A DNA stretch of 64,000 nt from LMUY01 sp965199555 (GCA_965199555.1 CBDASJ010000007.1:1-64000), one strand, 5' to 3'. Shown: positions 6,914 to 15,950, numbered from the stretch's first letter. Made by a program: numbers and translations. The notes: generated by a model not told the origin, from the sequence alone.

Positions 6914-9343
6914 ATGCCAGCCCGCCCTCATCTCCAAAGCATCATCGAAAGCGCCATCGATTTCGCCATCGTCGTGACTGACCCCCATGGGATCGTTACG
7001 GACTGGAACTCCGGCGCCGAGGCCGTATTCGGCTGGCAGTCCGAGGAGATCGTCGGCGCCCCGGTGGACCGCATCTTCACCCCTGAAGACAGGGCTGCGG
7101 ATCAGTCCGGCAAGGAGATGCGAACGGCGCTTGCCGAAGGTCAGGCGGCTGACGAGCGGTGGCACCTGCGCAAGGATGGACGTCGCTTCTGGGCGTCGGG
7201 CGAGGTAATGCCGCTACGTGGCGAGGACGGGACCCACCACGGCTACGTCAAGATAGCGCGGGACCGCACCCGGCAACGCGAAGCCGGCGAGCGCCTGCGC
7301 AAAAGCGAGGAGCGCTTCAGGACCATCCTTGATACGATCGAAGCGGCGTTCGCGATCGTTCAGGTCAAGTTCGATGCCGATGATCGGCCGGTGGACTACC
7401 GCTTCGTCGAGGCCAATCCCGCATTCGAGCGTCAGGCCGGCGTCGATCTGCGCGGCAAGTGGGTCACGGAGTTCGCCCCGGACCTGGAGCAATTCTGGTT
7501 CGACACCTACGGGCACGTGGCCCAGACTGGCGAGCCGGCGAACTTCGAAAGCTACGCGGAAGCGTTCGGGCGTTGGTTCGATGTCCGTGCTGTCCGCATC
7601 GGCGACCCTGCCGAGCGACAGATCGCGATCCTCTTCAACGACGTCACCGCGCGACGTGTTGCGGAAGACCGCCTACGCGCCAGCGAGGCGCTCGCACGCG
7701 ACAACGTGGAGCGCGTCCAGCTTGCCTTGGCAGCCGGCGCGATCATCGGCACCTGGCACTGGGACATACCGACCGATCGCCTCACGGTGGACGAAGCCTT
7801 CGCCCGCACCTTCGGCCTTGACCCGGCATTGGGTCGCGAGGGCATTCCGCTCGCCCAGGTCGTGGCAGCGGTGCATTCCGACGATCAGGCAGGCTTGACC
7901 ACCGCCATGACCGCGGCCGTCGCGCGGGGCGGTAGCTACGCGCACCAGTATCGCCTGCGCCTTGCGGACGGCCAGTATCATTGGATCGAGGGGAACGGGC
8001 GCGTCGATCACGCCCCCGACGGCACACCAAAGAGCTTCCCTGGCGTGTTGATCGACGTGGAGGAGCGGCGCGCCGTGGAAGCGGAGCGCGATCGTGTCAC
8101 AGCCGAGCTTCGCGCCCTCACCGAGACGCTGGAGCAGCGCGTCACCGAACGCTCAGCCGATCTGCTGCAGGCAGAGGAGCAACTGCGCCAAAGCCAGAAG
8201 ATGGAGGCGGTGGGCCAGCTCACGGGTGGGTTGGCACATGACTTCAACAACCTGCTCACCGGCGTGATCGGCAGCCTGGAGCTGCTGAAGACCCGCGTTG
8301 CCCAGGGTCGCATCAAGGACGTGGACCGTTACGTCGAAGCTGCCCAGGGCGCGGCCAACCGGGCCGCTGCGCTGACCCACCGGCTGCTGGCCTTCTCGCG
8401 CCGGCAGACCCTCGATCCCAAGCCCACGGATGTGAACCGGCTAGTGTCGGGCATGGAGGAGATGGTGCGGCGCACGGTGGGACCGGAGATCGCCGTCGAT
8501 ACGGTCGGGCCGGCCGATTTGTGGACCACCCTGGTGGACCCGGGTCAGCTGGAAAACGCCCTGCTGAATCTGTGCATCAACGCCCGCGACGCCATGCCTG
8601 GCGGCGGGCAGATCACCGTCGAGGCCGGCAACCACCGCCTGGATTCGCGGGCAGCCCGTATGCGCGACATGGAACCGGGCGAGTACGTGTCGTTGTGCGT
8701 GACCGACACCGGCACCGGCATGCCGCCCGATGTGGTCGCCAAGGCGCTCGATCCGTTCTTCACCACCAAGCCGCTCGGGCAGGGCACCGGCCTCGGCCTG
8801 TCGATGATCTACGGCTTCGCTACGCAGTCCGGCGGGCAGGTCCGCATCCATTCCGAGGTGGGAAAGGGCACGACAGTATGCCTGTATCTGCCGAGACATT
8901 TGGGGGCGGCGGAGGCCGCCGAGGGGGCGTCCGAGCTGGCCAACGCACCACGCGCGGAGGTCGGTCAAACGGTGCTGGTGGTTGATGACGAACCCACCGT
9001 GCGCATGTTGGTGGCCGAGGTGCTGGAAGACCTCGGCTACACCGCGATCGAGGCGGCCGATGGCGCGGCCGGGCTGAAGGTGCTGCGGTCCGACGTGCGG
9101 ATCGACCTGCTGGTGACCGATGTCGGACTGCCCGGCGGCAATGAACGGGCGGCAGGTTGCCGACGCCGCCAGGGTGGCGCGGCCCGACCTGACGGTGCTG
9201 TTCATCACCGGCTATGCCGAAAACGCGGTCATCAGCCACGGCCATCTCGATCCCGGCATGCACGTCCTGACCAAGCCATTTGCGATGGAAGCCCTGGCCA
9301 GCCGGATCAAAGAGCTGATCTCGGTTTGATGCCCATGAGATGA
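6914..9343 (+). CDS. Hybrid PAS sensor histidine kinase; receiver domain frameshifted
   Basis: A cytoplasmic kinase with no membrane segment. An N-terminal PAS domain (residues about 5-120, VVTDPHGIVTDWNSGAEAVFG) is followed by a second PAS (about 130-260) and a third with a PAC motif (about 270-395). A coiled linker leads to HisKA with the phosphoacceptor H in LAHDFNNLLTG (about residue 440), and to HATPase_c with N (CINARDAMPGGG), G1 (DTGTGMP) and G2 (GQGTGLGLSM) boxes. A receiver domain begins VLVVDDEPTVRML and keeps its aspartate in LLVTDVGLPGG. One extra A near 9141 then shifts the frame. The lost part (NGRQVADAARV through TKPF to KELISV, TGA at 9327-9329) follows in the next frame. The kinase core should work; phosphorelay through the receiver is doubtful. 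Confidence 0.85.
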   Translation: MPARPHLQSIIESAIDFAIVVTDPHGIVTDWNSGAEAVFGWQSEEIVGAPVDRIFTPEDRAADQSGKEMRTALAEGQAADERWHLRKDGRRFWASGEVMPLRGEDGTHHGYVKIARDRTRQREAGERLRKSEERFRTILDTIEAAFAIVQVKFDADDRPVDYRFVEANPAFERQAGVDLRGKWVTEFAPDLEQFWFDTYGHVAQTGEPANFESYAEAFGRWFDVRAVRIGDPAERQIAILFNDVTARRVAEDRLRASEALARDNVERVQLALAAGAIIGTWHWDIPTDRLTVDEAFARTFGLDPALGREGIPLAQVVAAVHSDDQAGLTTAMTAAVARGGSYAHQYRLRLADGQYHWIEGNGRVDHAPDGTPKSFPGVLIDVEERRAVEAERDRVTAELRALTETLEQRVTERSADLLQAEEQLRQSQKMEAVGQLTGGLAHDFNNLLTGVIGSLELLKTRVAQGRIKDVDRYVEAAQGAANRAAALTHRLLAFSRRQTLDPKPTDVNRLVSGMEEMVRRTVGPEIAVDTVGPADLWTTLVDPGQLENALLNLCINARDAMPGGGQITVEAGNHRLDSRAARMRDMEPGEYVSLCVTDTGTGMPPDVVAKALDPFFTTKPLGQGTGLGLSMIYGFATQSGGQVRIHSEVGKGTTVCLYLPRHLGAAEAAEGASELANAPRAEVGQTVLVVDDEPTVRMLVAEVLEDLGYTAIEAADGAAGLKVLRSDVRIDLLVTDVGLPGGNERAAGCRRRQGGAARPDGAVHHRLCRKRGHQPRPSRSRHARPDQAICDGSPGQPDQRADLGLMPMR

Positions 9344-9418
9344 CGCCAGGAGTCCGGTCTCCACCCTCCCCGGCGCTAAGCCATGACGTGCTCCTTGGTG
9401 GTGGAAGCGTTGCCGCGG

Positions 9419-9800
9419 CTACATTCCAGCCGAACGGGCCAGCGCCAAGGCGCCGTAGCAGGTGAGCATCGCTCCGGCGACTTGGTTCACGACCAGGAGC
9501 ATCTCCGGGCTCAGGCGCGCCCGCAGCAAGGTGATGCCGCCGCTGAGGCAAACCCACCAGGTTGCGGCCGCGCTGAACATGCCGAACAGCAGGACGGCCG
9601 CTTCGCGCAACGATGGCGCCGACAACCCGATGATGGGCGACAGCGTGACGCTGTCGGGCTGGTCCACCAAGCTGCGCCGGCGCATCAGCGTACGTGCCGC
9701 GCACCACAGCAGGAACGCGCCTCCAAAGAAGCTGAGCACGCGGCCGCCACTCGCCATGAGGGGCGCCATCTTGTCCAATCCGAGGATGATCAGCGCACCG
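9419..9800 (-). pseudogene. LysE-family exporter, 5' truncated
   Basis: From about 9800 down to the TAG at 9419, the frame encodes LIILGLDKMAPLM, then VLSFFGGAFLLWCAARTLM and further hydrophobic helices ending LARSAGM. This is the C-terminal half of a LysE/RhtB-type amino-acid exporter. The N-terminal transmembrane segments are missing. Upstream codons belong to an IS66-type transposase fragment, so insertion or recombination removed the 5' half. It is probably not functional. Confidence 0.55.
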
Positions 9801-10035
9801 TACCGACCGCGACGCCGGTGCCGGACGTGGTATCTCCTCAACGGCTAGCATCGCCGTGCCGGTCGGGCCGAGCGCCTGCACGGGCACGAACACAGCGCTC
9901 TTCGGCACCGGGCCAAGCAAGCCCTCACGCGCCTGGCGCCGCCACGTGAATAACAGGCTCTCGCAAACGCCATGGCGGGCGGCCACGGCGCGGATCATCG
10001 AACCCGGCTCGTTGGTCTCGGCATTAACGGCTTCG
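9801..10035 (-). pseudogene. IS66-family TnpA (orf1) fragment
   Basis: The frame reads AVNAETNEPGSMIRAVAARH then GVCESLLFTWRRQAREGLL and VFVPVQ. This is the helix-turn-helix region and conserved tail of the small IS66 protein TnpA. An in-frame TGA occurs upstream near 10060, and the downstream end passes into the LysE remnant. TnpB and TnpC are absent, so this is a relic of an IS66 insertion. Confidence 0.65.
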
Positions 10036-10264
10036 CAGTTCGCAGCAGTGGGATCTGACAGTCAGAAGACGGTGGCGCCGTGCCGCCCACCTCGCGCCGC
10101 GAAACGCTCGGCCTTACCAAGTCGGTCGAGCTTTCGGCGGTGCGGGCTTGGATGGCTTTCGAAGCCGCGATGGTCGCCGCGCGGACCATCATATGGGCGG
10201 CAAGGCAAACCCCGAGGTGGAGCTACATGCTCGTTGCGCACGACTTATGACAGTTTGGCTCGTG

Positions 10265-10545
10265 GCTCTGCTAGCGACCTTCGGGTTCTCCCGCATTCTG
10301 TGTGCTGTTTTGGGCAATGGCGCGTGGAAACGAGGGCGCGGAGCAGCCCAAACCGTCATGCCATACATGTGCGCTTCCGCATTTTTAAAGCGGCTTACCT
10401 GGCCGACGACGGGCGCGTCGTCCACGGCATGTCAAGCGCAGCTTGGAGGCGGCGAGGTCGCGACGTAGGCCGGCGGCGAAGTCCTTCAGCGGCGTTGCAA
10501 AAGCCGCGTCGAGAATCGCCATCAGGCTTTCTGATGTCTCGCGAT
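10265..10545 (-). pseudogene. ISL3-family transposase C-terminal relic
   Basis: Reading down, one frame gives SLMAILDAAFATPLKDFAAG then LRRDLAA. A second gives ALDMPWTT, and a third APVVGQVSRFKNAEAHMYG. In order these match the end of ISL3-family transposases (pattern 'F..GL.RD..AV..AL..PWT..P.EGQ..R.K..KR.MYGR'). Two frameshifts in about 80 bases show it is decayed. A 3' part resembling the short tail after the transposase stop follows, without a convincing inverted repeat. Confidence 0.5.
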
Positions 10546-10708
10546 GGAACTCGAGAGACCGCAATCGGGCGTCAAGCGCGTCTACGATCCATTAAGGGAG
10601 CATGCCGAAGAGGCGATGAGTGTCATCGCGGCAGGGCCGGACCGGCGCGGATGGCAGTCGCTGGCGACCTATTTCGCCTTCGCGCTCGCCCGCATGACCC
10701 CGAGCTGA
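10544..10708 (+). CDS. Small hypothetical ORF (54 aa)
   Basis: ATG at 10544 to TGA at 10706-10708 encodes a 54-residue protein beginning MELERPQSGVKRVYDPLREH and ending FALARMTPS. The composition is protein-like (amphipathic helix, few rare residues), but there is no strong ribosome binding site and I know no relatives. It ends 15 bases before the end of the convergent recombinase gene. It may be the tail of a larger lost gene. Confidence 0.3.
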   Translation: MELERPQSGVKRVYDPLREHAEEAMSVIAAGPDRRGWQSLATYFAFALARMTPS

Positions 10709-10722
10709 CCGCGCGTGCGAGG

Positions 10723-11736
10723 TTACTCGCCACGCGCAAGCTCTTGTCGACGTTGCTGAACGAGCTCTCGGACACGATCCGACGAGCGTCGCAATGCCGC
10801 GAGCCCCGTCTCGCGTTCGTTCTGCTCATAATAGGCTTGCGTCGTCCGTTTACTGTTCCTCAGGGCCGTATGAGACTGCTCCGCCGGCTTACCAACCGTG
10901 GCCGCGCGGCGGAGAATATTGGCAGAGGCGGGTTGGCCGACTGCAAGAACTCCGAACCGAACCAAGGCATAGGCGACTTCCTCCGCGATAAGCCGCCCAC
11001 CTGCGGCATTCGTGAATAGGGGAGTAGAGGCTGGCCCGTCCAGGAATGGCGTCAGGAGTTGGAGGATCCTCGGATCGTCGCTCACCGTGGCGCCATCGAC
11101 GCTCGTTTTAGAGGGATTGATAGCGATGGAGGCGACCCGTTCGCCGTCAAGCGTCGTCCTCAGCCGAAGGTTGCCCCGCGTCAATTTAATGTACTCCCCG
11201 CGCCGGGGATGGGCCACCGACCCCAGCGCGAGCATTGCCGCGCCTTGCAACAGAGTTCTCCCGCGCCGCCGTCCAACCGCCGCCATCACCCGCCCGATCG
11301 CCCCGATCGCAGCCGCGCCGCGCGTGTAGTCCTCGGCCGGGTACACGCGGTGGCTAATGTCTCTCCGCGACTGACGCGCTAAGAACGACTGTCGCTCCGT
11401 CAGATAGACAGGACATGACTCGCCAGACGCTATTACCACCTTGCGAATATCGGCGAGAACCATGCTTGCCTTTATGGCACCCCAACGCTTTCCCACGCGG
11501 GCCTCGACGGCCATGACCGCCTCCCGCGCGGCCAGCATTGTCAGGGCGGTGATTTCAACGCCGGCGTCATGGCAAGCCTCTAGGGCGTCCACGATCGAAG
11601 TGAGCACCATGATCACCGTCGATTCCGCCCAAAGCAATGGTGCCGGCAAACCAGGCAGGCTCGCAACCTGCTGGAGCAACCGCCTAAGCGCTAAAGCGAA
11701 AATGCTCGTTCTCAATGCGTGCCAGCAGCTTCTCAA
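10723..11736 (-). CDS. Tyrosine-recombinase-like protein (last gene of a recombinase operon)
   Basis: Up to 337 residues. The C-terminal half has the layout of a tyrosine recombinase: an arginine region (VAHPRRGEYIKLTRGNLR), a lysine-containing turn (NPSKTSVDGATV), PLFTNAAGGRL, then SANILRRAA where HxxR is expected, SHTALRNSKRTTQAYYE with the box II histidine, and a tyrosine pair. The first histidine of HxxR is asparagine here, so catalysis may be altered. The start is uncertain: the ATG at 11736 overlaps the upstream small gene by 53 bases, and in-frame TTG codons near 11680 are alternatives. It is the last gene of a tightly overlapping minus-strand set. Confidence 0.55.
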   Translation of the reverse strand: MRSCWHALRTSIFALALRRLLQQVASLPGLPAPLLWAESTVIMVLTSIVDALEACHDAGVEITALTMLAAREAVMAVEARVGKRWGAIKASMVLADIRKVVIASGESCPVYLTERQSFLARQSRRDISHRVYPAEDYTRGAAAIGAIGRVMAAVGRRRGRTLLQGAAMLALGSVAHPRRGEYIKLTRGNLRLRTTLDGERVASIAINPSKTSVDGATVSDDPRILQLLTPFLDGPASTPLFTNAAGGRLIAEEVAYALVRFGVLAVGQPASANILRRAATVGKPAEQSHTALRNSKRTTQAYYEQNERETGLAALRRSSDRVRELVQQRRQELARGE

Positions 11737-11851
11737 CCGTTGGGGAACGCGATTGCAGTATCCGACGCAGTAATATGGCGTCGCGACTCATGCGGAACCG
11801 GGCAGCGCCGTCTACTTCGGTCTTGATCGGACCGGCGCGGTTGTCAGTCAT
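11684..11851 (-). CDS. Small basic protein (55 aa) within the recombinase operon
   Basis: ATG at 11851 to TAG at 11684 encodes MTDNRAGPIKTEVDGAARFR and a helical remainder ending HFRFSA. The start overlaps the end of the upstream 677-residue gene by 8 bases, and the end overlaps or abuts the downstream recombinase gene. Such a small partner between two recombinase-like proteins is seen in multi-recombinase mobile modules; a role as accessory or DNA-bending factor is inference. A longer in-frame start at 11938 exists, but it lies inside the neighbouring gene. Confidence 0.45.
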   Translation of the reverse strand: MTDNRAGPIKTEVDGAARFRMSRDAILLRRILQSRSPTVEKLLARIENEHFRFSA

Positions 11852-13877
11852 CTTCCTTTTTCTTCTTCGAGAGCGGATTGGAAATGGCCACCCGGAAGCG
11901 GGCTTCGGCAGAGCTGCTTTTCTTGTAACCATACGCATTGCTCAACGGCTTCAAGCCGACGCTGCCAGAGTCGATCTCGTGGACGAAGCGGGCGGCACGA
12001 ATGTCGCGTGCTGTCATACTTTTTCCCAAAGCCGCTTCAACGTTGGTTGCGAGCTGAGCAAGGGCCGACCCTGCTTTGCGAGGTTTTTCCCGCTGGCGAG
12101 CCGGGAATAGCCAGGGCGATTCCAGCCCCGATCTGGTCCGCCCTTGGGCGAGAGCATCGACAAGGTCACATTCAAGCGGCGTCATCGGACGTTGCACGGT
12201 AACGCCGTCGCCGTTGATCACGACGAGTACTTTATTATGGCCCCAGCCGCTAACTTGCTCGGTGAGATTGATCCCGGCGAGACCGGCTGGCGTCAGGTCG
12301 AGGTGGTTGAGGCACAACTCCGTAGCCAAGGCGCAGGCGAGACGACAGTCAGCGTCGCTCGGCTTGAGCCTATGCTCTTCGGACCGCCGTTTTATATGCC
12401 CGGAAACCTCCCAGATGGTGAGGGTGCCCAACGCCACTGCGTCAAGGCCGGTGACGTCGCGCATTCCCTCGGTCTCATCCGCGGAAATGTCGGGACGCTG
12501 GGTGAGCGACGACATAGTCGCGGCAATGCTCAGGACGTTTGGGTGTTCCTTACCAAGTAGGTCCGCCACGATCCGCTTGATGGATGTGAGAAAGCTCGGT
12601 ACGCTTCTGGCAGCAAAGTGTTCCCGCAGAAATGGCAACACCAGCGCCACGACTTTTTCGTCAGTTATCAGCTCGACGCCGACATCGTCGTTGACGTCGA
12701 TGCCGAGGCTGATCACCACGGCCGTATACTGCCAAAAATTGCGTCGGTATCTCGCAGGAGTTTGCGCCTCCATCGACTTCCCGATACCGGTGCCCTCAGG
12801 CTGTCCTCTGATGCGTGGGATCCAATGAAGGAGTTCACGCTTTAGGGTAGCCGGCTGCTCGTCCTCCGCTACGCCCCGGAGCCAATTCGTCTCAGGCGCG
12901 GCGACGTCCGGGAAACCCTGCCCCGGAAAGGTTTCAGCCATATACGCCAAAGCGTGGAAAGTCGCACGAGCGTGTTGCCGCGCGCGGGCCATCCCGGCCG
13001 GCCATTTCATCGAGTTCCGCGTCCGCTCCCTCACATACTCTATGCAGAGCGCTTCGACACCGTCGATGCCACGCTGTGCCAACTGGTCCGGAGTGAGATT
13101 GAAGTGCTTCATCAGCCTGACGTTGTCGAGCAGGTTCTGCCGGCGGCCGGGTGTTGCCTTCTGGATCCACGGAATGAAATCATCGATCGTCATGGCTTTG
13201 CTCCGTATTTGGGGGCTAATTCCCTCTGGTTTTGCGCTTGCCAGGCTTCTGCCAGCTTCATGATCTGTTCTTGGTAGATGGTGATAACCGGCCGCGGCAG
13301 ATCCTGGCACCGACCCAACTGGGAGCACCGAGCTTTCGCGGGTTGCGGCGGCTGGCATGCCGATCGTGGCGTCAAACGCCGCGGGTAAATCCCCGCGCTT
13401 TATGGGTGGTGCGTCGTCCCGGTCCGGCGACCCGCCATCCGCAGGCGTAGGATAGCCCTCGGCCCACACCTCCATGGCCGTTGCCGTTGCGGCCGAGGGC
13501 ACGCCCGCCGCATTGGCCGGCTCACTGATTGCCAAGGGGATGGTAGAAATGCCGCAAGCGGCAACTATCAGCACCGCTGCGCTGGCTATGGGCGCGGCCA
13601 TGGTGGCGGCTGATCCAGTCAACGGCTGCCCGCCTGCCGACGCCCGGGCATCGAGGCTTGCCAGGAGGTCGCTGGGGGCCGCGGCCTTGGCCCGGGCCAA
13701 CCTTGCCAACTTGGTGGCGCGACTTTGTTTGCCATCCGCTTTAGCAGCTGGCTTTGCTCCGACGCTGACACCTGACGATGCGACCCGGTCCCCGCCGAAG
13801 TCGAACTGGGATTGGCCGTGCCCATCGTTGCGGAAAACGGTTGCGGCGCGTTCGGCAGGTCGCCGGTTGCCCGTCAT
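11844..13877 (-). CDS. Large recombinase-like protein with degenerate catalytic motifs
   Basis: About 677 residues. The N-terminal 230 are low-complexity and alanine-rich, with a hydrophobic stretch at about 95-117 (PIASAAVLIVAACGI). A well-ordered helical region begins at MTIDDFIPWIQKATPGRRQN (about residue 229). The C-terminal third (LNHLDLTPAGLAGINLTEQ, SPWLFPARQREKPRKAG, TARDIRAARFVHEID) follows the layout of a tyrosine recombinase domain, but the usual R/H/R/Y residues are not apparent. The ATG at 13877 overlaps the upstream stop (ATGA); an alternative start at 13193 would give only the ordered part. It may be an inactive partner of the recombinase encoded two genes downstream. Confidence 0.5.
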   Translation of the reverse strand: MTGNRRPAERAATVFRNDGHGQSQFDFGGDRVASSGVSVGAKPAAKADGKQSRATKLARLARAKAAAPSDLLASLDARASAGGQPLTGSAATMAAPIASAAVLIVAACGISTIPLAISEPANAAGVPSAATATAMEVWAEGYPTPADGGSPDRDDAPPIKRGDLPAAFDATIGMPAAATRESSVLPVGSVPGSAAAGYHHLPRTDHEAGRSLASAKPEGISPQIRSKAMTIDDFIPWIQKATPGRRQNLLDNVRLMKHFNLTPDQLAQRGIDGVEALCIEYVRERTRNSMKWPAGMARARQHARATFHALAYMAETFPGQGFPDVAAPETNWLRGVAEDEQPATLKRELLHWIPRIRGQPEGTGIGKSMEAQTPARYRRNFWQYTAVVISLGIDVNDDVGVELITDEKVVALVLPFLREHFAARSVPSFLTSIKRIVADLLGKEHPNVLSIAATMSSLTQRPDISADETEGMRDVTGLDAVALGTLTIWEVSGHIKRRSEEHRLKPSDADCRLACALATELCLNHLDLTPAGLAGINLTEQVSGWGHNKVLVVINGDGVTVQRPMTPLECDLVDALAQGRTRSGLESPWLFPARQREKPRKAGSALAQLATNVEAALGKSMTARDIRAARFVHEIDSGSVGLKPLSNAYGYKKSSSAEARFRVAISNPLSKKKKEDD

Positions 13878-14224
13878 GCCGACCACCGCGACGCTAGTTG
13901 GCTGCGGGTTGCGTCGGCACGGCAACCGGGCGCGCGTGCGGCAGGCGACCCTGCCTGTCGCACGCTCGCGCCAGCTGCCCCGGACAGCGGGAACGTCACC
14001 GCCTTCCGACGCGGGAAGGGCAGGTTGGCACGCGCGACCGACAGGTGCCGCCGCCATTCGGCCACTGACCCGTCCCGTAGGAGCCTTCGGCTGAGGCGGA
14101 CAAGCGGTGGGATCGTGCCCCTTCGGTCACCATCCTCGTCCAGCCTTACCGGCAGGTCTGGGACGGTGATACCGCGCACCGCCGCGTACTCCGCCACGCG
14201 CAGCGCGCATCGCACCTCGTTCAT
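13874..14224 (-). CDS. Hypothetical protein (116 aa), first gene of the recombinase operon
   Basis: Starts MNEVRCALRVAEYAAVRGIT and continues VPDLPVRLDEDGD, then an arginine-rich helical region (LVRLSRRLLRDGSVAEWRR). The C-terminal 35 residues look disordered. Its stop overlaps the next start by four bases (13874-13877), which argues that it is real and coupled to the large recombinase-like gene. The opposite-strand gene begins 15 bases away at 14240, so the two transcription units diverge from a very short shared region. The basic character suggests nucleic-acid binding; this is inference. Confidence 0.45.
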   Translation of the reverse strand: MNEVRCALRVAEYAAVRGITVPDLPVRLDEDGDRRGTIPPLVRLSRRLLRDGSVAEWRRHLSVARANLPFPRRKAVTFPLSGAAGASVRQAGSPAARAPGCRADATRSQLASRWSA

Positions 14225-14239
14225 GCCGCGTTACCTCTT

Positions 14240-15235
14240 TTGGACAAGCATAGGTGCGCCGTTCGCGGCGACCCCGCACTGAGGGTGGAATTTACCAATG
14301 CATCCGATGTCGTAATGGAATTGACGGATCTGCTCCTTGGTGCCATCACCCAAGGGGGTCCAGGCTGGGCGCAGGCGCCGCGGCAGCGCATGTCTCGGGT
14401 CAGACCTCATCTCAGCCAAGCCTGCCTCGCGGCGGCCGGCGTGGCCGGTGATGACGAAAGGTTGCCGAACGACACTTGGGACGCGTATCGAGCTCGATTT
14501 TGGAACATCGAGGTGAGCAATAAGCTTGCCGTTGAGCTGCAGATGGAGGCCGCCGCGTTTGGACGTGCCTGCGCGCGTCTGCGCCCAACCAAGCCACCAA
14601 CCAGCAGCGTGGCTACCGGGCTGACAGTGCCTGGCCAATGGCCGCCGCTGCCGCCTCCACGGCTGGGGCGTGTCTGCCGCCATTGCTGGCGGACTGAAGC
14701 GAAGTTACCGACGGGCGATGAGCCGTATGGCCTGTGCAGCCGGCATTCGGAATCCGATTCCACGCCTCAGCCCGGCTGGGCCAGCGGTGACATACCAGGC
14801 GCTAACCCGCGCGTCATGGAGCGTCGAGAGTTGCTGCCGCGACCACGAGTCGAGAAGCGGCGCTTGGCAGCGTCTCTAGCAAAACTTGAACGGGTTCATC
14901 TCGATCGATGGGGCCACCTGCCCGAGCCGCACGTCCCCCTGCGAAGGATCGAGCGAGACGATTGGCAGCCTCATATCGATGGCAACTACCCACTGGCCGT
15001 GGGCTACATTGGCAACGATTACGGTCCTTTCTCCCGCTGGGATCCGTTGATCACTATCGAAGCCATCGAAGGCCGCGCGCTCACTGCGGAGGAAGAGTTG
15101 TGGTACCGCAGCACTTGGAGGTGGGAGTTGCCCATCGCTCGATGCCAGCTGTGGCTGGAGCTACTTCCGCGAATAGAGGATAACATACCGGATCAACCGG
15201 AACCGGAATGGCTCATGCGTTCGGATGTCAGTTAG
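14240..15235 (+). CDS. Hypothetical protein with CxxC...CxxH zinc-knuckle-like motif
   Basis: Up to 331 residues. The centre contains VCRHCWRTEAKLPTG then YGLCSRHS, a C-x2-C-x16-C-x2-H arrangement that could bind zinc, followed by a proline-rich spacer and an ordered C-terminal domain (DNYPLAVGYIGNDYGPFSRW-like, with RALTAEEELWYRSTWRWELP). ATG at 14240 is the first start; ATG at 14315 is an alternative that begins nearer to ordered sequence. It is divergently arranged with the four-gene recombinase operon and may belong to the same mobile module, for example as a DNA-binding or target-recognition protein. A truncated GntR gene begins within 20 bases of its end. Confidence 0.45.
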   Translation: MDKHRCAVRGDPALRVEFTNASDVVMELTDLLLGAITQGGPGWAQAPRQRMSRVRPHLSQACLAAAGVAGDDERLPNDTWDAYRARFWNIEVSNKLAVELQMEAAAFGRACARLRPTKPPTSSVATGLTVPGQWPPLPPPRLGRVCRHCWRTEAKLPTGDEPYGLCSRHSESDSTPQPGWASGDIPGANPRVMERRELLPRPRVEKRRLAASLAKLERVHLDRWGHLPEPHVPLRRIERDDWQPHIDGNYPLAVGYIGNDYGPFSRWDPLITIEAIEGRALTAEEELWYRSTWRWELPIARCQLWLELLPRIEDNIPDQPEPEWLMRSDVS

Positions 15236-15251
15236 GGGGGGCTCCCCACCA

Positions 15252-15412
15252 GTGATCAAGTCCTCCGGCGCCCTCGCCCCCGGCGCGCGCCTGCGCCAGG
15301 ACGCGATTGCCGCCGAGTTCCGCGCCAGCCACGTGCCCGTCCGTGAGGCTTTTCGCCGTCTCGAAGCCGCGGGGCTTGTGATCGCCGAGCCCCGCCGGGG
15401 CGTCCGTGACAC
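15252..15412 (+). pseudogene. GntR-family regulator, N-terminal winged-helix fragment only
   Basis: The frame reads GALAPGARLRQDAIAAEFRA then SHVPVREAFRRLEAAGLV and AEPRRGV, a typical GntR winged helix-turn-helix. The usual first helix upstream is missing, and the sequence breaks off at DTGQ, where an antisense MFS gene fragment begins. No effector-binding FCD or UTRA domain follows. Both ends are truncated, so it is a relic. Confidence 0.7.
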
Positions 15413-15950
15413 CGGCCAGTTCCGACCATGCGCGCATGGTCTCCGCCTTGTCCGTCACTCCGAGCAGCGCCCCGGTGAAGAAGGCGCCCGTCGCCAGCCC
15501 CGCGAGCGGTGAGATGCTGGTGAGCAGGCTGCCGAGCGCCTTGCGGGCCGGCGGTGCCGCTTCGATCACCGCGGCGGACAGGGCACCGTTGACCACGCCC
15601 ATGGACAGGCCCTGGACGATCCGGGCGGCCAGCAATCCGCCGATGCCGTCAGCCGTCAGGAACAGCGCCATGGACGCGACCTGGATCGCCAGCGCCGCGA
15701 CGATCACCGGCTTGCGTCCCAGGTGGTCGGACAGCGAGCCGGCTACGAGCAAGGTCACGAGAAGAACCAGGGAGTAGATGCTGAACGCGACCGTCAGCAT
15801 GCCCGGGGAGAAGCCCCAACGCCCTTGGAACACGACGAACAAGGGCGAGGGCACGCTGGCCGACACGAAAAACAGGAACAGGATGGCCGCGAGCAGCGGG
15901 AACGCGATCGAGGAACGGCGATGCGGTTCGAGGGAGAGGGTTTTCAGCAA
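15411..15950 (-). pseudogene. MFS transporter, N-terminal half only
   Basis: About 180 residues covering six hydrophobic segments. The motif A loop between helices 2 and 3 is seen as GSLSDHLGRKPVIVAA, and motif C-like glycines follow in SISPLAGLATGAFFTGALLG. Full MFS proteins have twelve helices and about 400 residues; here the second half is absent, and the frame runs into sequence antisense to the GntR fragment. The start is uncertain: TTG at 15950 fits the family, while an ATG at 16079 would add an unlikely leader. The fused remnants suggest a recombination or deletion joint near 15410. Confidence 0.65.

Noticed and set aside
9856..11019. Plus-strand frame of about 390 codons across the IS66/ISL3 remnants
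   Set aside because: No family-like sequence; it runs antisense to transposase relics and the recombinase gene and lacks a ribosome binding site.
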